Positions 7,252 to 14,179 of a DNA stretch of 15,252 bases are shown one piece after another. Positions within the stretch are counted from its first letter, which is position 1, and the number at the start of each line of letters is the position of its first letter. The stretch lies in assembly GCA_036652735.1 (NCBI GenBank), contig JAVVVI010000039.1, positions 1-15,252 of the forward strand. The letters run 5' to 3'. Position numbers and translations under genes: made by a program. A model generated the notes under the pieces. It was not told where the DNA came from, did not search any database, and saw nothing but the letters and a program-made list of their open reading frames with translations. Origin of the DNA: JAGOGN01 sp036652735 (GTDB taxonomy: Bacteria; Bacillota; Clostridia; Lachnospirales; Lachnospiraceae).

Positions 7252-8460
7252 TTAAAAAAATACATGATTTCCAATTATGATTCCATCACGGCCACATCTT
7301 TTATTCCTAAAATATAATGCTCCGTCCACATTATCTGCACCACCCAAGGCTTCCCTTGCTGCATCCAAACAGCTTCCACTTACACCACTGTTTAATTGTC
7401 TTGCTAATTTCCCACTGGATGCCGGTCCAAACTGACCCGGTGCATAAATAACTCCGGATACCGTGTCCGGAAAAGAACTGCTTCGTACGCGGTTCATAAC
7501 AACTGCGCCTACTGCTAATTTTCCCTGATAGCTTTCACCGCCTGCCTCGCATTGAATAATCGCACCCAAAAGTGTTACATCATCTATAGATGCTGATATT
7601 GGATCTTTCTGCTCTATCGTTGGCGTTGAATCTGAAGAATCATTTGATTTATTCTCTTCTTGGGTGGCTTCTTCCTGTTGTCTTTCCAATTTTTCTATTT
7701 CCTTAATGGAAAGGGCCTTGCCAAGTACTAATTTTGTCTTCGTATACTCTGCTGATACATAAGCGGTCCTGCCATCATATGTGATTGCAACCCACTCTTC
7801 CATATTCCGACTATTCTTTTTAAGTTTAAACCGGCTGCCTTTATCTACAATGGTATATACTTCGCTCTCCTCAGACGCTTTTGCTCTGATTCTTAACCCA
7901 TCTGCCTTTGAAATCACATAATAAGTACCAAGTTTTTTGGCCAGTTTCTCTGCCTTTTCATTAAACACGCAATATTCAGATTTTACATAACCGGTTACAT
8001 TCCCGGAATGAATCTTAACCCATTGTCCCTTGGTCTCCAAAATGGTGGCAACTCCACCTTTGTATAACTTTCCAACCAATTTAGACCGGCTATTTGCTTT
8101 CTTACGAATATTCAGGGAATCTTTTACATCTGCCATTACGCAATTTTCCCATTTAGAATTTTTTTCAGTGTTTACGGATGTTCTGTTCTTTTCCTGGGTT
8201 TGAACCCTCATGAGACTTACATCCATTGCCGTCTCATCTGCTGAGGTCACAACCTCCGTCTTTGTCTTTTCTATTGTTGCCGGTTCTGTCTCGTTATCTT
8301 CATTGTCTAAAGCGGTTACTGCCACTATACCTGCCCTTACAGCTTTGTCTGATTGCACCTTGGATTCCGTAGTGTTTCCTCCTAGGAAAGCTCCCGCCGT
8401 AATCAGCATAAATGCAACTGCTACAATTCCACTTTCAATTAACTTTCTGTTAAGTTTCAT
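7252..8460 (-). CDS. Secreted cell-wall hydrolase: two SH3 domains plus SleB (Hydrolase_2) domain
   Basis: A predicted exported peptidoglycan-cleaving enzyme of 402 residues. A positively charged start and hydrophobic segment (about 8-27) form a signal peptide or anchor. A low-complexity acidic region (45-100) leads to two bacterial SH3 domains (about 106-165 with LNIRKKAN at 116-123 and GYVKSEYC at 157-164; about 180-243 with LRIRAKAS at 189-196 and AYVSAEYT at 233-240). A Glu/Gln/Ser-rich linker (250-290) follows, then the SleB-type catalytic domain (293-402) with CEAGGE (304-309; Glu305 the likely catalytic acid), AVGAVVMNRV (316-325), FPDTVSGVI (330-338) and QFGPASSG (343-350). SleB itself opens spore cortex, but this SH3-bearing form may act in vegetative wall turnover; the sequence does not decide. 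The AGGAGG site sits five bases before the ATG. Confidence 0.9.
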   Translation of the reverse strand: MKLNRKLIESGIVAVAFMLITAGAFLGGNTTESKVQSDKAVRAGIVAVTALDNEDNETEPATIEKTKTEVVTSADETAMDVSLMRVQTQEKNRTSVNTEKNSKWENCVMADVKDSLNIRKKANSRSKLVGKLYKGGVATILETKGQWVKIHSGNVTGYVKSEYCVFNEKAEKLAKKLGTYYVISKADGLRIRAKASEESEVYTIVDKGSRFKLKKNSRNMEEWVAITYDGRTAYVSAEYTKTKLVLGKALSIKEIEKLERQQEEATQEENKSNDSSDSTPTIEQKDPISASIDDVTLLGAIIQCEAGGESYQGKLAVGAVVMNRVRSSSFPDTVSGVIYAPGQFGPASSGKLARQLNSGVSGSCLDAAREALGGADNVDGALYFRNKRCGRDGIIIGNHVFF

Positions 8461-8523
8461 ACTAACCTCCTAAACGATTAAAATAGTGTATCTATATTGT
8501 TACACCCTCTTTATCATTTTATG

Positions 8524-8554
8524 CAAATTTGTTAAATATGTTACAAATTTGTTA
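8524..8554. repeat. Pair of 11-bp direct repeats in the sleB leader
   Basis: CAAATTTGTTA occurs at 8524-8534 and again at 8544-8554, exactly 20 bp apart (about two helical turns); each contains the palindrome CAAATTTG. A related ATTGTTACA lies at 8496-8504. The second copy covers the predicted start of sleB transcription, so an operator role is possible. Confidence 0.6.
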
Positions 8555-8559
8555 CATGA

Positions 8560-8588
8560 ATTATAGCAGAGACTTTCATACTTGTCAA
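8560..8588 (-). promoter_or_regulatory. Perfect-consensus sigma-A promoter for the sleB-type hydrolase
   Basis: On the minus strand TTGACA (8583-8588) and TATAAT (8560-8565) are separated by exactly 17 bases. The start of transcription would be near 8553, giving a leader of about 90 bases that carries the direct repeats. No sporulation-sigma pattern is needed to explain expression. Confidence 0.85.
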
Positions 8589-8650
8589 GTTTTGAACATT
8601 TTTTTCTTTTTTATCCTGTCAAACCCATTCGTTTCTTACAAATTATATCC

Positions 8651-9997
8651 TTACAAACGAGATCGAAGCAGCTCCCCTTCTTCTTGAAATCCCGGCTTTC
8701 CAAGAAGTGCAAACATATTTGTTTTATATTTTTCTACTCCCGGCTGATCAAAGGGATTCACCCCAAGAATATAAGCACTGACACCACATGCGAATTCAAA
8801 AAAATAAATAAGTTGTCCTAAATTAAACGCATCTCGGTGTGGTATATGAAGCAGCAGGCAGGGTGTTCCCCCGTCAGTATGTGCCAGTAGTGTTCCATTC
8901 ATTGCATTTTTGTTAATGTAATTCAGTGTTTTCCCGGTAAGATAATTTAATCCATCCATATCCTGTTCTTCTCTTTGGATCATAATATCTGTCTCCGGTT
9001 CCTCTATGTCAAGAATGGTTTCGTACATAATTCTTGCCCCATCTTGAATAAACTGACCCATGGAATGCAAATCTGTGGTAAAATCCACTGCTGCCGGGAA
9101 GATCCCTTTATGGTTTTTCCCTTCACTTTCTCCATAGAGCTGCTTCCACCATTCCGCAATATAATGCAGCCCCGGTTCATAGTTCGCCATTATTTCTACC
9201 GATTTCCCTTTTTCAAGGAAAATATTACGAACAGCTGCATACTGCATCGCGCCATTTTCGTTAAAAGGACACTCTAGCGCCGTCTTTCCAGCCTGCTGTG
9301 CACCCTTCATAAGTTCTTCAATGTCTGCTCCCCCAACTGCAATTGGAAGCAAACCCACGGGGGTTAACACTGAGAAACGTCCCCCTACCGTGTCCGGTAC
9401 AACAAAGGTCTCATAACCCTCTGCCTTTGCAAGTGTCAGGAGGGCACCTTTTTTACGATCTGTAGTAGCATAAATACGCCGGGCAGCATTTTCTTTACCA
9501 TATTTTTCAATAAGTTTTTCCTTAAATATGCGGAACGCTATGGCCGGTTCCGTTGTTGTTCCCGATTTTGAAATAATATTAATGGAAAAATCTCTGTCCC
9601 CTATAATTTGTAAGAGCTGTGCTATATAGGTTGCACTTAATTGATTGCCAACATAATAAAGTTCCGGAGTCTTTCGAATCGTTCCCGGCAGATTATTATA
9701 AAAACTATGGTTTAGAAATTCATTTGCTGCTCTTGCTCCAAGATAAGATCCCCCAATTCCTATAACGATAAAAATCTCCGAATTTTTCTGGATTTTAAGG
9801 GCTGCTTTCTGAATTCTTGTAAATTCGTCTTTGTCATAATCCCAGGGAAGATTCAACCAGCCTGTATATTCTTTCCCCTCACCACGTCTCTCAATAAGTG
9901 TCTTTCGAGCTTCCTCTGCCCTCTGACTCATCCCGGCTAAATCGGCCTCCGTGATTTCACTCTTTACCTTGGAATAATCAAATGTAATTCTATCCAT
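8651..9997 (-). CDS. pgi: Glucose-6-phosphate isomerase
   Basis: Interconverts glucose-6-phosphate and fructose-6-phosphate in glycolysis and gluconeogenesis. The 448 residues match the short Firmicute form. Visible are the sugar-phosphate-binding GIGGSYLGA (80-88) and SKSGTTTEP (143-151), signature 1 TVGGRFSVLTPVGLLP (203-218), the catalytic GESEGK (289-294; Glu290 the likely base), DLHSMGQ (309-315) with His311, and signature 2 NPFDQPGVEKYK (414-425) ending in the active-site Lys425. AAGGAG lies eight bases before the ATG. The small membrane-protein gene ends 20 bases upstream and is probably cotranscribed. No convincing terminator follows; the sleB promoter starts 62 bases after the stop, so read-through into sleB is possible. 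Confidence 0.97.
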   Translation of the reverse strand: MDRITFDYSKVKSEITEADLAGMSQRAEEARKTLIERRGEGKEYTGWLNLPWDYDKDEFTRIQKAALKIQKNSEIFIVIGIGGSYLGARAANEFLNHSFYNNLPGTIRKTPELYYVGNQLSATYIAQLLQIIGDRDFSINIISKSGTTTEPAIAFRIFKEKLIEKYGKENAARRIYATTDRKKGALLTLAKAEGYETFVVPDTVGGRFSVLTPVGLLPIAVGGADIEELMKGAQQAGKTALECPFNENGAMQYAAVRNIFLEKGKSVEIMANYEPGLHYIAEWWKQLYGESEGKNHKGIFPAAVDFTTDLHSMGQFIQDGARIMYETILDIEEPETDIMIQREEQDMDGLNYLTGKTLNYINKNAMNGTLLAHTDGGTPCLLLHIPHRDAFNLGQLIYFFEFACGVSAYILGVNPFDQPGVEKYKTNMFALLGKPGFQEEGELLRSRL

Positions 9998-10017
9998 TTT
10001 CTTTTCTCCTTTGCGCG

Positions 10018-10317
10018 TTATTGAAAAATTTCCTGGAGCACCTCGTTAAATATTAATTCATCCTTCTCTTTATTACCGGACAATAACATTCTCTTTTCCT
10101 CTTCTGTTACTTTAATGTCTTCAAATATCGGTTCCTCTTTCTCGTCTCTGCAGATCACGTCCATGTATCCTTTTATTCCATCGGAAATTCCCCGTAGCTG
10201 ACGGTTTAATTTTAAAAGTTGAACGCACATACTCAAAAGCAATACAAGTGCAATAGCCGCAACTATAAATGCAATAAGAATGGCATGCTGCATTACCTGC
10301 ATATAAATATACCCCAT
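10018..10317 (-). CDS. Small single-pass membrane protein of unknown function
   Basis: About 99 residues: a short N-terminus, one hydrophobic segment (about 9-32, rich in Ala, Ile, Leu and Val), then a charged cytoplasmic-type tail with KLNRQLRGISDGI (36-48) and an acidic C-terminal half ending in a predicted helix. I recognise no family and no catalytic motif. The start is uncertain: the ATG at 10317 (GGGG eight bases upstream) is my choice; a GTG at 10326 and an ATG at 10302 are also possible. The shape, a membrane anchor with a soluble helical tail, resembles regulatory or scaffold proteins, but no function can be assigned. It leads a two-gene unit with pgi and has its own promoter. Confidence 0.7.
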   Translation of the reverse strand: MGYIYMQVMQHAILIAFIVAAIALVLLLSMCVQLLKLNRQLRGISDGIKGYMDVICRDEKEEPIFEDIKVTEEEKRMLLSGNKEKDELIFNEVLQEIFQ

Positions 10318-10343
10318 ACTCCTCACCCCTTTTCTTTATTTTC

Positions 10344-10372
10344 ATTATAAAGAACTATTCGGTGGTTGAAAA
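10344..10372 (-). promoter_or_regulatory. Promoter for the small membrane protein and pgi
   Basis: On the minus strand TATAAT (10344-10349) has TTTTCA (10367-10372) 17 bases upstream, giving a leader of about 20 bases. An imperfect inverted repeat at 10368-10392 overlaps the -35 box. Confidence 0.6.
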
Positions 10373-10423
10373 GGGGCTGGACCCAACTTTTCATCGCAAG
10401 TTTTGCCCTCTTTTGCCTGAATT

Positions 10424-11704
10424 TTATCCTATATGATCTTCTTCGGCAAATGTTGCTATAATTCCCGATAAACAGTAACCATTCTCCTCACTGATTCCAA
10501 CAATTTCATTATTGGTATTGGATATAATAATATCCTTAAGCATCTCCGGAGAGGAAAATGACGTCATAGGACACATCCATTGATGAATAAACTCCCCTGT
10601 CCAAAGCAGCGGAAGCTGTTGATTCCAATTAAACGCATTCCCGCAGTTCGGAACACTGATACACCGAATTCCCCTGCGAATGGAATAATAACGGTGGGTA
10701 ATCTCTGCAATCTCTGCCTTTAAATTCACATTACCTAACAGCAGCATACCCATAATTGGTGGTAACCCTGCTTCATTGTTGTGTCTTCGGAAGACACAAT
10801 GATCTTCCTCATACATACATTTAATATCACAAGAGGTGGCTTTCTGACAAATATAAGGACTGCACCCCATATCTTTCGAGAAAATCTTACCCATCATTCT
10901 GGCTTTTCCCGCTTCTTCAACGCGGTACATAGGCCCCACATACATGGTAATGACTGCATCTGCAATGGTCTTAAACTGAGCGTAAAATTCCGGCATTGCG
11001 CTCTTTACTTTTTCCTCAAGCTCACTTTCCTGTTTTCCAAAATATTGATCTGCAAATTTTCTCGTAGCCTGAAGTCCTCTGCCATAGCAGCCAAAATAAA
11101 ACAGCCAGCCATTCTCTATGATATGACCTGCTTTGTATAAGGGTATTTCATATCCTTCCAATTCATTTACATACTGCCTAATCTCCGAGGATTGAAGTTC
11201 AAAGCATACCTTATAACTTCTCTCTTCCATACCTTCATTATAATTCTCTGGACTAAAATGAACATTTTTGTCATTTCCATATACAAAATAAATATTCTCT
11301 ACACCCATCTTCTTTAAAAACAGGTAGGGATTTTCCAAAAAAATACCCACTTTAATATGCTTGTCCACATCTGTATGGCATGCATAAGCCAACATTAGCC
11401 GTTCCATTGGTGTCACATATGGAAGCACAACCGTTCTGACACTGCGAATTTCAATCGCCTCAACCATCTTTTTTATTGAGGGTATGGTATAGGCACCTAA
11501 AACAAATAAATTGAGGGGCATACTTACATCATGTTCCAGTCTCAATGTTGTAGATAATGGTTTTAATATTGGTTTTCCTATATTTGCACCTGCAACATAC
11601 ATATAGTCTGTATGCTGGTCATTCCGGTTATCCCAAATCGACCCCGTTTGAATCAATCCTGCTCTGGCATTTTCAAACAAATACCGAAAGAGTTTTGCCT
11701 GCAT
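10424..11704 (-). CDS. Degenerate metallo-beta-lactamase-fold protein, predicted non-catalytic, with Cys-rich insertion
   Basis: A 426-residue soluble protein not matching a named enzyme. Its pattern follows MBL-fold proteins of the ComEC-like type. FVLGAYTIPSIKKM (67-80) sits where such proteins have the HxHxDH (or HxDxDH) metal motif, followed by the usual TVVLPYVTPMERLML (91-105). LLLGNVNLK (321-329) replaces the usual LLLGD, and VPNCGNAFNW (351-360) replaces VPHHGS...NW. Thus all expected metal ligands are absent (Ala71, Thr73, Pro75, Ser76, Asn325, Asn353, Cys354). A long helical insertion (about 160-275) and a five-cysteine stretch (281, 286, 292, 296, 303) interrupt the fold. The reading frame is intact with a perfect AAGGAG five bases from the ATG, so it is a real gene, not a decayed one. 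The family assignment is by motif memory and needs a structural check; the function is unknown. Confidence 0.7.
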   Translation of the reverse strand: MQAKLFRYLFENARAGLIQTGSIWDNRNDQHTDYMYVAGANIGKPILKPLSTTLRLEHDVSMPLNLFVLGAYTIPSIKKMVEAIEIRSVRTVVLPYVTPMERLMLAYACHTDVDKHIKVGIFLENPYLFLKKMGVENIYFVYGNDKNVHFSPENYNEGMEERSYKVCFELQSSEIRQYVNELEGYEIPLYKAGHIIENGWLFYFGCYGRGLQATRKFADQYFGKQESELEEKVKSAMPEFYAQFKTIADAVITMYVGPMYRVEEAGKARMMGKIFSKDMGCSPYICQKATSCDIKCMYEEDHCVFRRHNNEAGLPPIMGMLLLGNVNLKAEIAEITHRYYSIRRGIRCISVPNCGNAFNWNQQLPLLWTGEFIHQWMCPMTSFSSPEMLKDIIISNTNNEIVGISEENGYCLSGIIATFAEEDHIG

Positions 11705-11813
11705 ATTCTCTCCTTCTCACATTCTTCACTGTTATTTTTTTTGAACTATCATCTCTCATTCTATTCCTAATTTTAAAATATACAAGTCTCTTATTGACTT
11801 TTTTTCATAACAG

Positions 11814-11819
11814 TATAAT
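11814..11819 (+). promoter_or_regulatory. Possible -10 box of the murG promoter
   Basis: TATAAT lies 47 bases before the murG ATG. The nearest -35-like TTGACT (11794-11799) is only 14 bases away, too close for a standard promoter, so this is tentative. An inverted repeat TAAGAA/TTCTTA follows directly at 11822-11836. Confidence 0.35.
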
Positions 11820-11866
11820 ATTAAGAATAGTTCTTATAAAACAAATTCTACACTCTGGAGGCAGAA

Positions 11867-12940
11867 ATGAATAAAATAGTAATGACCGGTGGCGGAACTG
11901 CCGGACATGTCACACCAAATATTGCTCTAATGCCCTTGCTGAAGCAGCGGGGATATCACATCTCCTATGTTGGTTCCTATGATGGAATTGAAAAAAAGTT
12001 AATCGATGAACAACATATTCCTTACTATGGAATCTCATCTGGAAAACTACGAAGATATTTTGATTGGAAGAATTTTTCAGATCCATTTAAAGTTGTAAAA
12101 GGATACCAGCAGGCAAAACAAATTTTAAAGAAAATAAAACCGGATATTGTATTTTCCAAAGGAGGCTTTGTCTCTGTTCCTATTGTCCTTGCCGCAAAAC
12201 ATCTTCATATTCCTGCAATTATACACGAATCGGATATTACGCCTGGATTGGCCAACAAACTTGCTCTCTCCGGTGCACAGAAGGTATGCTGTAATTTCCC
12301 CGAGACCCTGAACTATCTTCCTGCGGAAAAAGCCGTTCTCACCGGTTCTCCTATTCGCCACGAACTGTTAAATGGGGATAAAGAAAAAGGACGCCTTTTC
12401 TGTAACTTTCATACTTCACTTCCGGTTCTGCTGATTATTGGCGGCAGCATTGGATCCGTTTTTGTAAATGATGCCCTTCGCAGCATCCTTGACTCCTTAC
12501 TAAAGTCCTTTCAAATTGTTCATATCTGTGGCGAAGGAAATCTATCTCCTGCCCATGAGCATATTCAAGGCTATCTTCAGCTTGCTTATGTAAACGAAGA
12601 ACTCGCGGACCTTTTTGCACTTGCCGATCTTGTTATATCCCGCGCCGGCGCCAACACCATCTGCGAATTACTTGCATTAAAAAAACCAAATCTACTAATT
12701 CCTCTTGGATCCTCTGCCAGTCGCGGAGATCAAATCTTAAATGCACACTCATTTGAGAAACAGGGATTCAGTATGGTCTTAGAACAAGAACAGTTAAATA
12801 ACCAGACTCTTGAACAAGCAATTCAAACTCTCTACAAAAATCGACAAACCTACATAGCTGCCATGTCACAAACAGACCAAACAGATCCTATCGAATTAAT
12901 TGTAAACTTAATCCAGTCTTATACAAAAGAAAGAGCCTAA
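11867..12940 (+). CDS. murG: MurG: UDP-GlcNAc:lipid I N-acetylglucosaminyltransferase
   Basis: Peripheral inner-face membrane enzyme that adds N-acetylglucosamine to lipid I to make lipid II, the last cytoplasmic step of peptidoglycan precursor synthesis. The 357 residues are a full-length GT-B enzyme. The N-terminal domain has GGGTAGHVTPN (8-18; His14 the likely catalytic base), FSKGGFVSVP (96-105) and HESDITPGLANK (120-131). The C-terminal, UDP-GlcNAc-binding domain has GGSIGS (192-197), VISRAGANTICELLALKKP (256-274) and SRGDQILNA (285-293). TGGAGG precedes the ATG. The gene stands alone, divergent from the pseudo-MBL gene and convergent with the HIT gene, instead of inside a division/cell-wall cluster; a second murG elsewhere in the genome cannot be excluded. 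Its last codons form half of a terminator hairpin. Confidence 0.93.
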   Translation: MNKIVMTGGGTAGHVTPNIALMPLLKQRGYHISYVGSYDGIEKKLIDEQHIPYYGISSGKLRRYFDWKNFSDPFKVVKGYQQAKQILKKIKPDIVFSKGGFVSVPIVLAAKHLHIPAIIHESDITPGLANKLALSGAQKVCCNFPETLNYLPAEKAVLTGSPIRHELLNGDKEKGRLFCNFHTSLPVLLIIGGSIGSVFVNDALRSILDSLLKSFQIVHICGEGNLSPAHEHIQGYLQLAYVNEELADLFALADLVISRAGANTICELLALKKPNLLIPLGSSASRGDQILNAHSFEKQGFSMVLEQEQLNNQTLEQAIQTLYKNRQTYIAAMSQTDQTDPIELIVNLIQSYTKERA

Positions 12941-12961
12941 CGGAACTCTTTCTTTTCTTTT
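12926..12961. terminator. Bidirectional terminator shared by murG and the HIT gene
   Basis: AAAGAAAGAG (12926-12935) and CTCTTTCTTT (12946-12955) form a 10-bp stem. On the plus strand TCTTTTT follows, ending murG; on the minus strand TTTTGTAT follows, ending the HIT gene, which stops at 12974. The murG stop codon lies in the loop, and the left arm encodes the last murG residues. Confidence 0.8.
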
Positions 12962-12973
12962 ATGAATTGGATT

Positions 12974-13387
12974 TTATCTTAATGCCTCCAATACAGTATC
13001 CAGTTCCTCTTGGGAAAAATCTTCATGATTCCATAATAATTTTTCTCGATTTTTATCATTTTCATATCGAGGTATTAAATGTACATGAAAGTGAAACACG
13101 GTCTGTCCTGAGACTTCTCCGTTATTCTGCATAACGTTGAATCCATCACAGTGCAGAATCTCTGTCATTTTTTTTACTAATTTTTGAGCCAATGGGAAGA
13201 TTGCTTTTGCCTCCGTTTCACCTAAGTCATACAAATCATCATAGTGTTTTTTTGGAATAATTAACGCATGACCTTTGGTTGCCGGGCTGATATCTAAGAT
13301 CACCCGAAATAAGTCGTCCTGATAAATTGTTCTTGATGGTATGTCTCCATTCACAATTTTACAAAAAATACAATTTTCTTTACACAT
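12974..13387 (-). CDS. HIT-family nucleotide-binding hydrolase (HinT-like)
   Basis: A 137-residue histidine-triad protein that likely hydrolyses nucleoside phosphoramidates or similar adenylated compounds; the physiological substrate in Firmicutes is unsettled. Visible are the zinc-binding CIFC (Cys6, Cys9), with His48 and His99 as the probable further ligands, the dimer and nucleotide-binding GHALIIPKKHYDDL (39-52), NVMQNNGEVSGQTVFHFHVH (84-103), and the triad His99-x-His101-x-His103 followed by LIPRY. AAGGAG lies eight bases before the ATG. It is a single gene, convergent with murG and divergent from the histidine kinase. I found no convincing promoter in the 137-base divergent gap. Confidence 0.93.
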   Translation of the reverse strand: MCKENCIFCKIVNGDIPSRTIYQDDLFRVILDISPATKGHALIIPKKHYDDLYDLGETEAKAIFPLAQKLVKKMTEILHCDGFNVMQNNGEVSGQTVFHFHVHLIPRYENDKNREKLLWNHEDFSQEELDTVLEALR

Positions 13388-13470
13388 TTTTTTCTCTCCT
13401 TTTGTCGTTTTTTGTAGATTAGTATTGATTGAATCACAACTTTGTCTATGCTATACTTGTTCTCAGGCAA

Positions 13471-13500
13471 TTCAAAATTTTAAAGGGACTGCTATATAAT
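13471..13500 (+). promoter_or_regulatory. Promoter of the small histidine kinase gene
   Basis: TTCAAA (13471-13476) and a perfect TATAAT (13495-13500) with an 18-base spacer. Transcription would begin near 13507, only about 18 bases before the ATG at 13525, so the leader is very short. Confidence 0.55.
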
Positions 13501-13508
13501 ATAATCAT

Positions 13509-13515
13509 AAGGGGG
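13509..13515 (+). promoter_or_regulatory. Start-deciding ribosome binding site of the histidine kinase
   Basis: AAGGGGG lies nine bases before the ATG at 13525. The longer in-frame TTG start at 13429 has no site and would place the promoter inside the gene. Confidence 0.75.
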
Positions 13516-13524
13516 TATTTTAAA

Positions 13525-14175
13525 ATGCAAAATTCAGAGGAATTTCTACAAGAATTCCACGAGATCAAAAATTCAATCACTTTTATCGGAAGTTCCCTTC
13601 AACTTCTTGCTCAACAGCACCCGGATATTACCGACTATTCCTATTGGACAGAAATTATGGATGAATTTTCTTATCTACGTAAAATGATTACTCATGTATC
13701 CCATAAACAGAATACTGAGCCACTTTTGTTAACACCGCTGGATTTAAAACATGTGTTTAACTGTGTTTCCTCTTCCATCAAATGCATGGAGACAACGGAT
13801 GAATTTTTCTGTAATATGTCCATTGCTGAAAATCTGCCCCTTTGTATGGGAGATGAGTTTCGCTTAAAGTCCATTCTCACCAACTTAATCAAAAATGCAT
13901 TTGAAGCCATGAATCAAAAGGGAACGATTTTCCTACGTGCACTTCCTGACAACGATCAGGTTCGTATTGAATTGCAGGACTTTGGCGGTGGCATTCAAAA
14001 AGAAATGGAAAACCGCATTTTCGATGCCTTCTATACAAGCAAGGAAAACGGATCCGGTCTAGGTCTTCCCATCTGCAAACAATTTGTGCTTGAGATGAAT
14101 GGAAGTATCTTCTGCGAATCCCGCATTGGAGATGGCTGTACCTTTACCCTGTTATTACCGATTACGAAACCTTAA
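13525..14175 (+). CDS. Minimal soluble histidine kinase without a sensor domain
   Basis: A 216-residue protein made only of a histidine-kinase core. The dimerisation/phosphoacceptor part has FHEIKNSITFIGSSLQLL (11-28), with His12 as the expected phosphorylated residue, almost at the N-terminus. The HATPase domain has the N box NLIKNAFEAM (120-129), G1 DFGGGI (152-157), the F-box region FDAFYTSK (166-173) and G2 GSGLGLPICK (176-185), so it should bind ATP. There is no signal peptide, membrane segment, PAS, HAMP or receiver domain, and no response regulator next to it. The layout (about 216 residues, His at the very start) resembles soluble kinases of the NtrB/KinA type stripped of input domains; its trigger and partner are unknown. 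A role in sporulation signalling is possible but not shown. Confidence 0.85.
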   Translation: MQNSEEFLQEFHEIKNSITFIGSSLQLLAQQHPDITDYSYWTEIMDEFSYLRKMITHVSHKQNTEPLLLTPLDLKHVFNCVSSSIKCMETTDEFFCNMSIAENLPLCMGDEFRLKSILTNLIKNAFEAMNQKGTIFLRALPDNDQVRIELQDFGGGIQKEMENRIFDAFYTSKENGSGLGLPICKQFVLEMNGSIFCESRIGDGCTFTLLLPITKP

Positions 14176-14179
14176 GAAT

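Noticed and set aside
8461..8560. Riboswitch (for example cyclic-di-AMP type) in the sleB leader, as found before other wall hydrolases
   Set aside because: The leader is only about 90 bases, AT-rich, and shows no stable paired structure or known riboswitch motif.
10121..10345. Alternative minus-strand frame over the small membrane protein gene
   Set aside because: Cys/Arg-rich composition with no domain; its start lies within the promoter -10 region, whereas the other frame has a clear membrane segment and an acidic helical tail.
10424..11704. Treating the pseudo-MBL gene as a pseudogene
   Set aside because: There is no frameshift or internal stop, the ribosome binding site is ideal, and the non-ligand parts of the fold motifs are well kept.
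11557..11874. Plus-strand open frame of 105 residues running into the murG start
   Set aside because: Most of it is antisense to the pseudo-MBL gene, it has no ribosome binding site, and its hydrophobic residues come from AT-rich intergenic DNA.
13429..13524. N-terminal extension of the histidine kinase from a TTG codon
   Set aside because: The extension contains the likely promoter and the AAGGGGG ribosome binding site, so it is untranslated.
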